In this document: positions 1-5,939 of the stretch, piece by piece
Position numbering within the stretch: the stretch's first letter is position 1
Layout of the letters: the number at the start of each line of letters is the position of its first letter
Assembly (NCBI GenBank): GCA_028289805.1
Contig: JANQNI010000281.1
Location: forward strand, 1-9,253
Direction of reading: 5' to 3'
DNA length: 9,253 nt
Origin: Thermoplasmatota archaeon
GTDB lineage: Archaea; Thermoplasmatota; E2; JACPAO01; JAHFTW01
Program-made: the position numbers and the translations under genes
The notes under the pieces: generated by a model
The model's database searches: none
Told to the model about the DNA's origin: nothing
What the model saw: only the letters and a program-made list of their open reading frames with translations

Positions 1-139
1 CGCCGGCTGGACGGGCGACGTGAAGAACATGGGCCTCGACGTCTCCAAGCTGCGCGGCCTCGGCTGGGAACCCAAGATGGGCTCCCGGGACGCCGTCCGG
101 GCCACGGCGACGTGGCTGGCCCGGCTGGAACTGGCGTAG
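1..139 (+). CDS. NAD-dependent epimerase/dehydratase, C-terminal fragment (GalE-like)
   Basis: Only the last 45 residues are visible, reading from base 2 to a TAG at 137-139. The stretch GDVKNMGLDVSKLRGLGWEP followed by K-M-G-S-R-D-A-V matches the C-terminal end typical of extended short-chain dehydrogenases of the UDP-glucose 4-epimerase type. In that family a 'GD(V)..M.LD.SK...LGW.P' segment precedes the final helix. Such enzymes epimerise or dehydrate nucleotide sugars for glycan or glycoprotein synthesis in the cytoplasm. The NAD-binding Rossmann part lies outside the window, so the exact substrate cannot be told. The family call rests on this tail alone. Confidence 0.75.
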   Translation, partial: AGWTGDVKNMGLDVSKLRGLGWEPKMGSRDAVRATATWLARLELA

Positions 140-180
140 CCGGAGGCGGGGCCCACGCTGCGACGCCGCGTCGACAAGTT

Positions 181-190
181 CCATAAATCC
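181..190 (+). promoter_or_regulatory. TATA-like box upstream of the cytochrome gene
   Basis: CCATAAATCC is an AT island in very GC-rich DNA, centred about 24 nt before the ATG at 209. There is no Shine-Dalgarno sequence before that ATG, so an archaeal promoter giving a leaderless or nearly leaderless mRNA is likely. The spacing is slightly shorter than usual. Confidence 0.5.
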
Positions 191-208
191 CCTCCAGACT
201 GGAAGCGC

Positions 209-1738
209 ATGCGTCGGGGCACCGCGCCGGTCCTCCTGCTGCTCCTGGCGGCCCTGACGGCCGTCGCCCAGACGCCGGAGGCGGAGTTCCTGCCGGAGCG
301 GCAGGCGACGTGCTACGACTGCCACGCCGGCGACGCCGTGCCACTGCGCACCCTCTACGCCGTCGTCCCGCCCCCCGTCGAGACCGACGCGCCGGTCTTC
401 TCCTACACCGTCGAGGTCCGCAACACCTGGCTCCACGACCAACGCTACCTCGGCCCCCGCCTCGACCTCACCGACGCCCCCAGCCTGCGCTTCGCCGACG
501 ACCGGGCGCCCATCGACGCCACCCAGGACGGGACCGTCGACACCACCCCCCGCGCCCCCGCGCCCCCCAGCGGCGCGCAGGTCCTCCCCGACCCATCCCC
601 CACCCTCGCCCCCCACGCCGGCCACGTCGTCGTCACGGTCCCCGCCGGCGCCACCGCCGTCACGTTGCGCCTGGAGGAGACCAGCGACCTCGCCGACCCC
701 GAAGTGACGTGGAACCTCTACACCGGCCGCAGCGCCCCCGAGGGGGAACCCGACCGCACCACCACGAGCACGCCGGGCGCCCCCGCCGAACTGCGCCTGG
801 AGGGCCCCGACGACTTCCAGGGAATCGCCTACGGAAACTGGACCGTCGAGGCGCAGGTCCCCGCCGCGGCCGCCTCCGCCACCGACCCCGACGCGCAGCC
901 CACGCCGGGCGACCTGCCGTTCCGCGTCCACCTGCACGCCGCCTTCGGCAGCGCCGAGGACCGCGTCAGCCAACTCGGACGCCAACTCCAGCTCGACCCC
1001 GGCCAGTCCACCCTGTTCACCTGGACCCTCGCGCGCGCCGGCGACGCCCCGCCCGGCCCCGACGAGACCGTCCGCCTCGACGTGGACGGCTCCGCCTTCT
1101 ACGAGCACCAGACCGCCCAGGGCGCCGACGACGACTGGGCCCACGTCACCAAGGGCCTCGAACTCTCCGTCGGCCCCGGCGCCGCGCCCGGCGCCCTCCG
1201 CATCGGCCGCGGCGACGAGGCCCTCCTGGTCGTCGCCGTCCCCGCGGCGCCCGGCACCGCCCTCGTCCCCGTGCTGGAGATCGTCGGCTACGTGGGCGCC
1301 TTCCTGGTCGCCGCCAGCATGGTCAGCGGCGGCGTCTTCGGCAAGGCCAGCCGCCGCCACCTCAACCGACTCTTCGGCACCGCCCGCCGCCGCGTCGCCT
1401 TCCACAACGCCCTCAGCTACGGCCTCCTGCTCGTCGCCACCTTCCACTCCGTCGTCTTCTTCCTCGACAACCTCGGCGGCGGCCTGTTCCACTGGAGCCT
1501 GGGACTGATCTGGGGCGGCGCCGCGCTGCTGGCCCTGGTCGGCCTCGGCGTCACCGGCGTCCTCCAGGTGCCCCTCATCCGACGCTGGAACTACGCCACG
1601 TGGCGCTGGGTCCACCTGGGCCTCGCCCTGGCCGCCCTCCTCTTCACCGCCGTGCACCTCCTGCTCGACGGCGCCCACTTCACCGCCGTCCAGGACTGGC
1701 TGGGGTACCGCAACCCCCTCGACCCCCGCCTCGACTGA
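209..1738 (+). CDS. Exported heme-c / ferric-reductase-type di-heme-b membrane cytochrome
   Basis: This 509-residue protein begins with a signal peptide (about residues 1-20, a run of Leu/Ala after MRRG). A single heme-c motif, CYDCH, follows at residues 35-39. Residues about 60-350 are a Pro/Asp/Ala-rich extracytoplasmic region with beta-strand character that I do not recognise. The C-terminus has four predicted membrane helices (about 355-375, 397-419, 430-453, 465-487). Helix 2 carries His399 and His413, and helix 4 carries His469 and His483, both pairs 14 apart. That double H-x13-H pattern is the bis-heme-b signature of ferric-reductase/NADPH-oxidase/MsrQ-like membrane domains. No flavin or NAD(P)H domain is attached, so electrons must come from quinol or a partner. 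The likely role, by inference, is transmembrane electron transfer to or from an external partner; the multicopper oxidase next door is the obvious candidate. The start is the only ATG that includes the signal peptide. Confidence 0.72.
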   Translation: MRRGTAPVLLLLLAALTAVAQTPEAEFLPERQATCYDCHAGDAVPLRTLYAVVPPPVETDAPVFSYTVEVRNTWLHDQRYLGPRLDLTDAPSLRFADDRAPIDATQDGTVDTTPRAPAPPSGAQVLPDPSPTLAPHAGHVVVTVPAGATAVTLRLEETSDLADPEVTWNLYTGRSAPEGEPDRTTTSTPGAPAELRLEGPDDFQGIAYGNWTVEAQVPAAAASATDPDAQPTPGDLPFRVHLHAAFGSAEDRVSQLGRQLQLDPGQSTLFTWTLARAGDAPPGPDETVRLDVDGSAFYEHQTAQGADDDWAHVTKGLELSVGPGAAPGALRIGRGDEALLVVAVPAAPGTALVPVLEIVGYVGAFLVAASMVSGGVFGKASRRHLNRLFGTARRRVAFHNALSYGLLLVATFHSVVFFLDNLGGGLFHWSLGLIWGGAALLALVGLGVTGVLQVPLIRRWNYATWRWVHLGLALAALLFTAVHLLLDGAHFTAVQDWLGYRNPLDPRLD

Positions 1739-1797
1739 ACCGCCGGAACCCCCGCCCCCGGAAGGTCCGGCCGCGCCACGGGCCGACGGAGACAACG

Positions 1798-1806
1798 GTT
1801 ATCTCA
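1798..1806 (+). promoter_or_regulatory. TATA-like box upstream of the multicopper oxidase
   Basis: GTTATCTCA is centred about 25 nt before the ATG at 1827 and lies in an 88-nt gap after the cytochrome gene. This spacing favours ATG 1827 over the GTG at 1818 as a leaderless start. Confidence 0.42.
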
Positions 1807-1826
1807 TACCAGGCGTCGTGGAGCAC

Positions 1827-3188
1827 ATGCACACCCGGATGGTGCTTACTGCCCTCCTGATGACCTCCGTCAGCCTCGCAGGCTGCACGAACGGCGGGGA
1901 GGGCGTCGCCGCGTTCGACTGCAAGACCGTCACGGCGGAACTGTTCGTCACGCAGAGCCCCAGCAGCAGCATCCCCGTCTACACCCTCAACGACGGCACC
2001 ACCCAGATGGAGGTCGTCGCCATGGGCTTCGCCGAGACCAGCGACCCCGCCGACCTGGAGGTCCCCAACCCGCAGATCCGCCTCCAGGAGTGCGACACGC
2101 TCATCCTCACCGTCACCAACACCAACCCCCTGCCCCACACGTTCCACCTGCATGGCTGGCAGGGCGACTGGCTCCAGGACGGCGTCCCCTTCGTCTCCCA
2201 ACTGCCCATCCTCACCGGCGAGTCGTACACGTACACGTTCGAGAACCTGGAGGCGGGCACCTACTGGTACCACTGCCACGTCGACGTCGCCCACCACATC
2301 GACCTCGGCATGTACGGCGCCTTCATCGTCGAGGAGCGCGAGCCCCGCTACGACTACGACTACGACCTGGAGGAGCACGTCCTGATGCTCGACGAGTGGG
2401 ACAACTGCCACGTCCACGGCAGCCCCCAGGAACAGCAGACCACTCGGGAGAACAACGGCGGCGCCACCTTCGAACCCGACTGCCAGACCCGCAAGTTCCA
2501 GGACACCTACGGCACCAGCCAAGGCTACGACCCCACCCGGGACCAAGCGTGCGCGATGCTGTCACCGGACGATCCGGCCTACGACGTCCTCAACTGCGGC
2601 AGCAACCAGCCCCCCGGCGCCAGCACCAAGTCGTACTACCCCATGACCTTCCCCGTCTACGGCCCCACGTACAACACCTTCACCATCAACGGCAAGGCGT
2701 ACCCCGACACCGCCCCCATCTTCTTCGAGGAGGGCAAGACGTACCGCTTCCGCCTCATCAACGCCGGCGAGGAGATGCACTCCATGCACATCCACGGCCA
2801 CAAGATGCAGGTCATCAAGCGCGACCTCGACTACCTGCCCCAGCCCATCCTCGTCGACACCCTCGGCATCATGCCCGGCGAGCGCTACGACGTGCTCGTC
2901 GAGGCCAACAACCCCGGCTTCTGGGTGTTCCACGACCACGTCGCCCTCAACGTCATGAACGACCACCAGAGCCCCGGCGGCATGCTGACCATCATTGGCT
3001 ACACCGGCGACTTCGCGCAGCAGATCGGCTACGACCCCGCCGACGTGCAGCGCAGCGACGACCTGCAGAACGTCGCCACCGCCTACCTCCAGGCCAACCC
3101 CCAGGTCAGCGGCCTGCGCATGAGCAACCCCGCCCACGCGGCCGAGCACGTCATCGTGGGGCGCGACGGCATCACGCCCCTCTGGTAG
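1827..3188 (+). CDS. Lipoprotein two-domain multicopper oxidase with type-1 copper in domain 1
   Basis: The protein has 453 residues from ATG 1827 (GTG 1818 would add three). The N-terminus has a lipoprotein signal with lipobox LAGC (Cys20), so it is probably anchored on the outer face of the membrane. Domain 1 has H104-x2-H107-L-H109-G and H149-C150-H151 with His156/157 and Met162, a full type-1 copper set plus trinuclear ligands. Domain 2 has H318-x2-H321-I-H323-G-H325 and H369-D370-H371, where Asp replaces the type-1 Cys. All eight trinuclear-cluster histidines can be assigned. T1 copper in domain 1 only matches the 'type C' two-domain oxidases. Those usually work as trimers that reduce O2 to water with metal or small-molecule electron donors. 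Between the domains is an insert of about 90 residues with four cysteines (194, 219, 242, 257). The substrate is unknown. It is not a copper nitrite reductase, since the trinuclear ligands are complete. Confidence 0.88.
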   Translation: MHTRMVLTALLMTSVSLAGCTNGGEGVAAFDCKTVTAELFVTQSPSSSIPVYTLNDGTTQMEVVAMGFAETSDPADLEVPNPQIRLQECDTLILTVTNTNPLPHTFHLHGWQGDWLQDGVPFVSQLPILTGESYTYTFENLEAGTYWYHCHVDVAHHIDLGMYGAFIVEEREPRYDYDYDLEEHVLMLDEWDNCHVHGSPQEQQTTRENNGGATFEPDCQTRKFQDTYGTSQGYDPTRDQACAMLSPDDPAYDVLNCGSNQPPGASTKSYYPMTFPVYGPTYNTFTINGKAYPDTAPIFFEEGKTYRFRLINAGEEMHSMHIHGHKMQVIKRDLDYLPQPILVDTLGIMPGERYDVLVEANNPGFWVFHDHVALNVMNDHQSPGGMLTIIGYTGDFAQQIGYDPADVQRSDDLQNVATAYLQANPQVSGLRMSNPAHAAEHVIVGRDGITPLW

Positions 3189-3216
3189 GACACCGCAAGC
3201 GAATCCGTCCACAACG

Positions 3217-3224
3217 CCTTTCTC
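3217..3224 (+). promoter_or_regulatory. Weak T-rich promoter or terminator-like tract
   Basis: CCTTTCTC sits about 29 nt before the ATG of the 59-residue gene, at the same distance as the other TATA-like boxes here, in a longer pyrimidine tract (to 3238) that follows the multicopper oxidase stop by 30 nt. It could be a weak promoter, a T-rich archaeal termination site, or both. Confidence 0.22.
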
Positions 3225-3248
3225 CCCCCTCTCCCAACCCCCGATTCG

Positions 3249-3428
3249 ATGGCAGACCTCACCTGGGGCGACGTGGTTCTCATCGGCGCCGTCGCCACCG
3301 TCGGCTTCACGCTGCTGAGCTACTGGTGGAGCGGCGTCATGGCTCGCCGGGGCTGGAGTTGGCAGGTCAAGGCGAAGGCGCCCAAGCGCAAGGCGCAGGG
3401 CAAGTCCGGCAAGCCCGCCAAGAACTAA
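3249..3428 (+). CDS. 59-residue single-pass membrane miniprotein
   Basis: The frame from ATG 3249 to TAA 3426-3428 encodes 59 residues. A hydrophobic segment at about residues 9-27 (VVLIGAVATVGFTLLSYWW) is followed by a strongly basic tail with at least nine Lys/Arg (KAKAPKRKAQ and onward) that should face the cytoplasm by the positive-inside rule. There is no known domain. The charge layout is too ordered for a random GC-rich frame, and the gene fills the gap between its neighbours exactly. It lies 60 nt after the multicopper oxidase on the same strand, so a small accessory subunit of that membrane redox module is possible. Its stop codon overlaps that of the convergent thymidylate kinase gene. 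It has no Shine-Dalgarno sequence. That it is a gene is likely; its function is unknown. Confidence 0.6.
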   Translation: MADLTWGDVVLIGAVATVGFTLLSYWWSGVMARRGWSWQVKAKAPKRKAQGKSGKPAKN

Positions 3429-4030
3429 GCGCGGTCCACGGCGTCCAGCGCCCGCGCGAACACCGCGTCCGGCGTCCCCGCCGCGTCCACGACGCGGATT
3501 CGTTCCGGCTCCGCCGCAGCCAGGTCCAGGTACGCCGCCCGCACGCGCTCCAGGAAGTCGACCTTCTCGAACGGGTCCGTCGCCCCGCGCGCCTCGGCCC
3601 GCGCCAGGGCCGCCTCGGCGGGCAGGTCCAACAACACCACCCGGTCGGGCCGCAGGGCGACGTGGGCGTGCAGGTCCCGCAGCCACGCCGTCGGGTCGGG
3701 GACGTCGGGGCGACCGGCCAGGGTCACGCCCTGGTAGGCCAGCGTGGAGTGCAGGTAGCGGTCGCAGACCACCGTCTGGCCGTCGGCGAGGCGGGACTCC
3801 AGTGCGTGGGCGTGCTGGATGCGGTCGGCCACGAACAGCAGCGTCGTGGAGACGGGTTCGTGGCGGCCCTCGATGGCGGCGCGCACCGCGCGGCCGGCGG
3901 CGGTGTCCGTCGGCTCCATGGTCCAGTGGACGTCCTCCCCCCGCTCGGCCAGGTGCCCGGCGACGCGGCGGCTGACGGTGGACTTGCCGCTGCCGTCGAT
4001 GCCCTCGAAGACGATGAACCGGCCGCGCAC
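3425..4030 (-). CDS. tmk: Thymidylate kinase (dTMP kinase)
   Basis: The 201-residue protein has the usual length and motif order of dTMP kinase, which phosphorylates dTMP to dTDP in the cytoplasm for DNA synthesis. Visible motifs are the P-loop GIDGSGKST at residues 10-18, the EPTD segment at 39-42, FVADR at 66-70, the DRY motif at 90-92 followed by HST-LAYQG, and a LID-like region near 143-158 (RAEARGATDPFE) followed by F-L-E-R-V. The start is GTG at 4028-4030, the only start close before FIVFEGIDGSGK. A T-rich box 26 nt upstream and no Shine-Dalgarno sequence suggest leaderless translation. The stop TAG overlaps the convergent 59-residue gene. Confidence 0.95.
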   Translation of the reverse strand: MRGRFIVFEGIDGSGKSTVSRRVAGHLAERGEDVHWTMEPTDTAAGRAVRAAIEGRHEPVSTTLLFVADRIQHAHALESRLADGQTVVCDRYLHSTLAYQGVTLAGRPDVPDPTAWLRDLHAHVALRPDRVVLLDLPAEAALARAEARGATDPFEKVDFLERVRAAYLDLAAAEPERIRVVDAAGTPDAVFARALDAVDRA

Positions 4031-4052
4031 GGAGCGGCGACCGGGGGCGGCG

Positions 4053-4060
4053 GGAAAAGC
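4053..4060 (-). promoter_or_regulatory. T-rich TATA-like box upstream of tmk
   Basis: On the minus strand this reads GCTTTTCC, centred about 26 nt before the tmk GTG start, in the 46-nt gap after the zinc-motif gene. It would allow tmk to be transcribed on its own as a leaderless mRNA. Confidence 0.35.
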
Positions 4061-4076
4061 GAGTCGCTGCGCTGCG

Positions 4077-4424
4077 TTACGCCTTCTTGGGGCGGTACCC
4101 CTTGTGCGTCGTGCAGTACTTGCTGCCCTCGCGCGGCAGCCGCTTGCACTGGGAGCCGGACGCCGTCGGGGCCGCGCACTGCTTCTTGGCGCCCATCACC
4201 TTCACGGCGGCGGGCCGGTTGCGGATGGCACCCTTGCCTCCGGGGGCGTCCTTGGCGCGGGCGCGGACCTTCTTCATCTCCCGCGCCTTCTTGAGGTTCT
4301 CCAGCACCTGCCGGGCCCGGCCCTTGGGTCGGTAGCCCTTGTGGCTGGCGCAGTACTTGCTGCCCTCGCGGGCGTGGCTCTTGCACTTCGTCCCGTCGTC
4401 CTTCAGGGCCGCGCACTGGACCAT
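4077..4424 (-). CDS. Small basic protein with duplicated Cys3His (C-x9-C-x10-C-x2-H) motif
   Basis: The protein has 115 residues starting at the ATG complement 4422-4424. Two near-identical modules have the same ligand spacing: Cys4, Cys14, Cys25, His28 and Cys83, Cys93, Cys104, His107. Both end in SKYC-x2-HKGYRPK. They are joined by a Lys/Arg-rich linker (about 34-80). Such 'C...G..C......YC..H' modules resemble the short zinc-binding motifs found in many small uncharacterised proteins (DUF5763-like, from memory), where the four ligands probably hold one metal ion. The high basic charge suggests nucleic-acid binding, but that is inference. The frame stays open further upstream to 4712, but no conserved residues precede MVQC, and a seven-T box lies 25 nt before this ATG. 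The gene sits 46 nt upstream of tmk on the same strand. Confidence 0.75.
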   Translation of the reverse strand: MVQCAALKDDGTKCKSHAREGSKYCASHKGYRPKGRARQVLENLKKAREMKKVRARAKDAPGGKGAIRNRPAAVKVMGAKKQCAAPTASGSQCKRLPREGSKYCTTHKGYRPKKA

Positions 4425-4444
4425 GCGCGTCCATCGCGCGCGGA

Positions 4445-4453
4445 GAAAAAAAG
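4445..4453 (-). promoter_or_regulatory. T-run promoter box upstream of the zinc-motif gene
   Basis: An uninterrupted run of seven T on the minus strand (plus-strand A at 4446-4452) is centred about 25 nt before the ATG at 4424. In such GC-rich DNA it stands out and supports the short 115-residue start. It lies in the 112-nt divergent region shared with the MaoC gene. Confidence 0.5.
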
Positions 4454-4505
4454 CACCCCGGTGTGGTGCGGCCGCCGCACGTCCGGGCGGACGCCGAGGC
4501 ACGAG

Positions 4506-4513
4506 CCTAAACA
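4506..4513 (+). promoter_or_regulatory. TATA-like box upstream of the MaoC/CitE operon
   Basis: CCTAAACA is centred about 27 nt before the ATG at 4537, with no Shine-Dalgarno sequence between them. This fits a leaderless mRNA for the two-gene operon and supports ATG 4537 over the in-frame GTG at 4525. Confidence 0.5.
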
Positions 4514-4536
4514 ACGGCCTCGGCGTGCGGCCCCCG

Positions 4537-4992
4537 ATGCCGGGCAAGTGGTACGAGGAGTTCGAGCCGGGGCAGGTCATCGAGCACGCGCAGAACCTCC
4601 GGGTCACCCTGGAGGACAACGTCCGGTTCTGCGAACTGACGCACAACACCCAACCCCTGCACCTGGACCGGGACGCCGCCGTCGCCGCCGGCTTCCGCGA
4701 CGTGCTGGTCAACGGCCTCTACACCTTCTCGGCGTCCGTGGGCCTGAGCGTCGGTGACCTGACCGAGGGGACCCTGGTGGCCAACCTCGGCTACGAGGAC
4801 GTCCGGCACCCCGCGCCCGTCTTCCCCGGCGACGTGCTGCGCGTGCGCAGCCGGGTGCTGGAGAAGCGGGAGAGCAGCAGGGGCGGGCGGGGCATCGTCT
4901 CCATCGAGCACGAGGTCACCAACCAGGACGGCGCGGTGGTGTGCGCCTACCGGCGGGCGGCCATGGTGCGGATGCGGCCGGAGGGCGCCTGA
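4537..4992 (+). CDS. MaoC-family hot-dog acyl-CoA hydratase
   Basis: The 151-residue protein has a single hot-dog domain of the MaoC/(R)-specific hydratase type. The hydratase motif is HNTQPLHLD at residues 36-44. Relative to the classic 'GDFNPLH.D', the catalytic Asp position is Asn37 while His42 is kept; I recall NTQPLHLD as usual for a subfamily rather than a defect. The downstream segments LVNGLYTFSASVGLSVGDLT (57-76) and FPGDVLRVRSRVLEKRES (96-113) also fit the family. These enzymes add water to 2-enoyl-CoAs. The next gene is a CitE-like lyase, overlapping at TGATG, so the likely job is hydrating mesaconyl-, itaconyl- or a similar enoyl-CoA to the malyl- or citramalyl-type CoA that the lyase splits. 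The exact substrate is not readable from sequence. Confidence 0.87.
   Translation: MPGKWYEEFEPGQVIEHAQNLRVTLEDNVRFCELTHNTQPLHLDRDAAVAAGFRDVLVNGLYTFSASVGLSVGDLTEGTLVANLGYEDVRHPAPVFPGDVLRVRSRVLEKRESSRGGRGIVSIEHEVTNQDGAVVCAYRRAAMVRMRPEGA
4980..4985 (+). promoter_or_regulatory. Shine-Dalgarno site of the CitE-like gene
   Basis: GGAGGG lies inside the 3' end of the MaoC gene, 7 nt before ATG 4992 (counting from GGAGG). It fixes that ATG as the start and shows that internal operon genes here use Shine-Dalgarno initiation, unlike the first genes. Confidence 0.6.
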
Positions 4993-5834
4993 TGGTGGCT
5001 GTAGCGCGCTGGCGCTCCGTGCTCTTCACCCCCGGCACCCGCGGCGACCGCATCCAGAAGGCCCTCCAGGCCGGCGCCGCCGACGTGGTGGTGGCCGACC
5101 TGGAGGACGCCGTCGCCCCCGACCAGAAGGACGAGGCCCGCGACGAGGTGCGCGCCGCCCTCCAGGTGGTGCCGGCGTCCCCGGCCCAGCGCGCCGTGCG
5201 CATCAACCCCTGGCCCAGCGCCCTCGCCGAGGCCGACCTGGACGCGGTCCTGGCCGCCGAGCCCGACGTGCTCGTGCTGCCCAAGGCGGAGGACCCGACG
5301 TCGGTGCAGGCCCTCGACGCCCGCCTCGGAGACAGCCCCGCGCGCCTCCTGCTGATCCTGGAGACGGCGGAGGGCGTCCTCAACGCCCGCGAACTGGCCC
5401 GGTCCTCGGACCGCGTGGCGGCCCTCGCCTTCGGGGCGGAGGACCTGGCCGCCGACGCCGGCATGCGGCGCAGCCCCTCCAACGAGGAGGTCGCCGTGCC
5501 CCGCTCCCTCGTGGCCCTCGCCGCCGCCGCGGCCGGCGTGGCCGCCGTCGACATGATCACCGCCGACTTCCGGGACCAGCAGCGCACGACGCGGGAGGCG
5601 ACGGAGGCGCGGGCGCTCGGCTACGCCGGCAAGATGTGCCTCCACCCCACCCAGGTGGAGTCGGTCCACGCCGCCTTCGCCCCGACGCCGGACGAGGTCG
5701 ACTGGGCCCGCCGCGTGGTCGCCGCCGCGGACGCGGAGGGGGCCGGGGCCGGCGGCGTCGTCGTGGTGGACGGCAAGATGGTCGACGTGCCGCTGGTACG
5801 CCAGGCGCGCGCCATCCTCGCAGACGCAGACTGA
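4992..5834 (+). CDS. HpcH/HpaI aldolase-type CoA-ester lyase (CitE/malyl-CoA lyase-like)
   Basis: The 280-residue protein carries the TIM-barrel signatures of the citrate-lyase-beta/malyl-CoA lyase family: LFTPGTRGDRI at residues 11-21, DLEDAV at 36-41, RINPW at 70-74, VLPKAE at 95-100, the metal ligand Glu124 in ETAEGVLNAREL, the second acidic site in FGAEDLAADAG (148-157), and GKMCLHPTQVE at 213-223. Family members cleave 3-hydroxyacyl-CoAs such as malyl-, beta-methylmalyl- or citramalyl-CoA into acetyl- or propionyl-CoA plus glyoxylate or pyruvate, using Mg2+. It lacks partner subunits of classical citrate lyase, so it is a stand-alone lyase. The start ATG overlaps the MaoC stop and has GGAGG 7 nt upstream. 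Itaconate or C5-dicarboxylate breakdown, or a glyoxylate/methylaspartate-type step, are the leading roles. Confidence 0.9.
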   Translation: MVAVARWRSVLFTPGTRGDRIQKALQAGAADVVVADLEDAVAPDQKDEARDEVRAALQVVPASPAQRAVRINPWPSALAEADLDAVLAAEPDVLVLPKAEDPTSVQALDARLGDSPARLLLILETAEGVLNARELARSSDRVAALAFGAEDLAADAGMRRSPSNEEVAVPRSLVALAAAAAGVAAVDMITADFRDQQRTTREATEARALGYAGKMCLHPTQVESVHAAFAPTPDEVDWARRVVAAADAEGAGAGGVVVVDGKMVDVPLVRQARAILADAD

Positions 5835-5877
5835 ATCGTTCGGACGGATGATGCACGCCTCGTCCTGAACCGGATTC
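5833..5877 (+). terminator. Imperfect inverted repeat just after the CitE-like gene
   Basis: Paired segments run from the stop codon: GAATC (5833-5837) with GATTC (5873-5877), GTTC (5838-5841) with GAAC (5867-5870), and GGACG (5842-5846) with CGTCC (5861-5865). One T (5866) and a CG (5871-5872) bulge out on the 3' arm, and the loop is 14 nt. The position suggests an mRNA 3'-end or termination structure. There is no T-tract after it, so an operator or RNA-stability element is an alternative. Confidence 0.4.
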
Positions 5878-5909
5878 CTCCTGTACGTGTCTGTCAACGA
5901 CCAACAACG

Positions 5910-5918
5910 GCTAAATCC
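5910..5918 (+). promoter_or_regulatory. TATA-like box upstream of the archaellin-like gene
   Basis: GCTAAATCC is centred 26 nt before GTG 5940. No Shine-Dalgarno sequence follows. The distance is typical of an archaeal promoter with a leaderless transcript starting at the GTG. Confidence 0.58.
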
Positions 5919-5939
5919 CCCGCAACGTCGGACGGGGCC

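Noticed and set aside
310..1860. A 516-codon + strand frame within the cytochrome gene
   Set aside because: It is dominated by Arg and Pro with no domain; the overlapping frame has a signal peptide, CxxCH and paired helix histidines.
1827..3188. The oxidase as a copper nitrite reductase
   Set aside because: Two HxH plus HCH/HDH pairs supply all type-2/type-3 ligands, whereas nitrite reductases lack the full trinuclear set.
2090..4294. A 734-codon open frame on the + strand
   Set aside because: It is Arg/Pro/His-rich, crosses the oxidase and runs antisense to tmk, both of which have clear motifs. Long open frames are expected by chance at this GC content.
4339..4536. A longer N-terminus for the MaoC protein
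   Set aside because: The extension would overlap the zinc-motif gene and the promoter box; the hot-dog domain begins just after ATG 4537.
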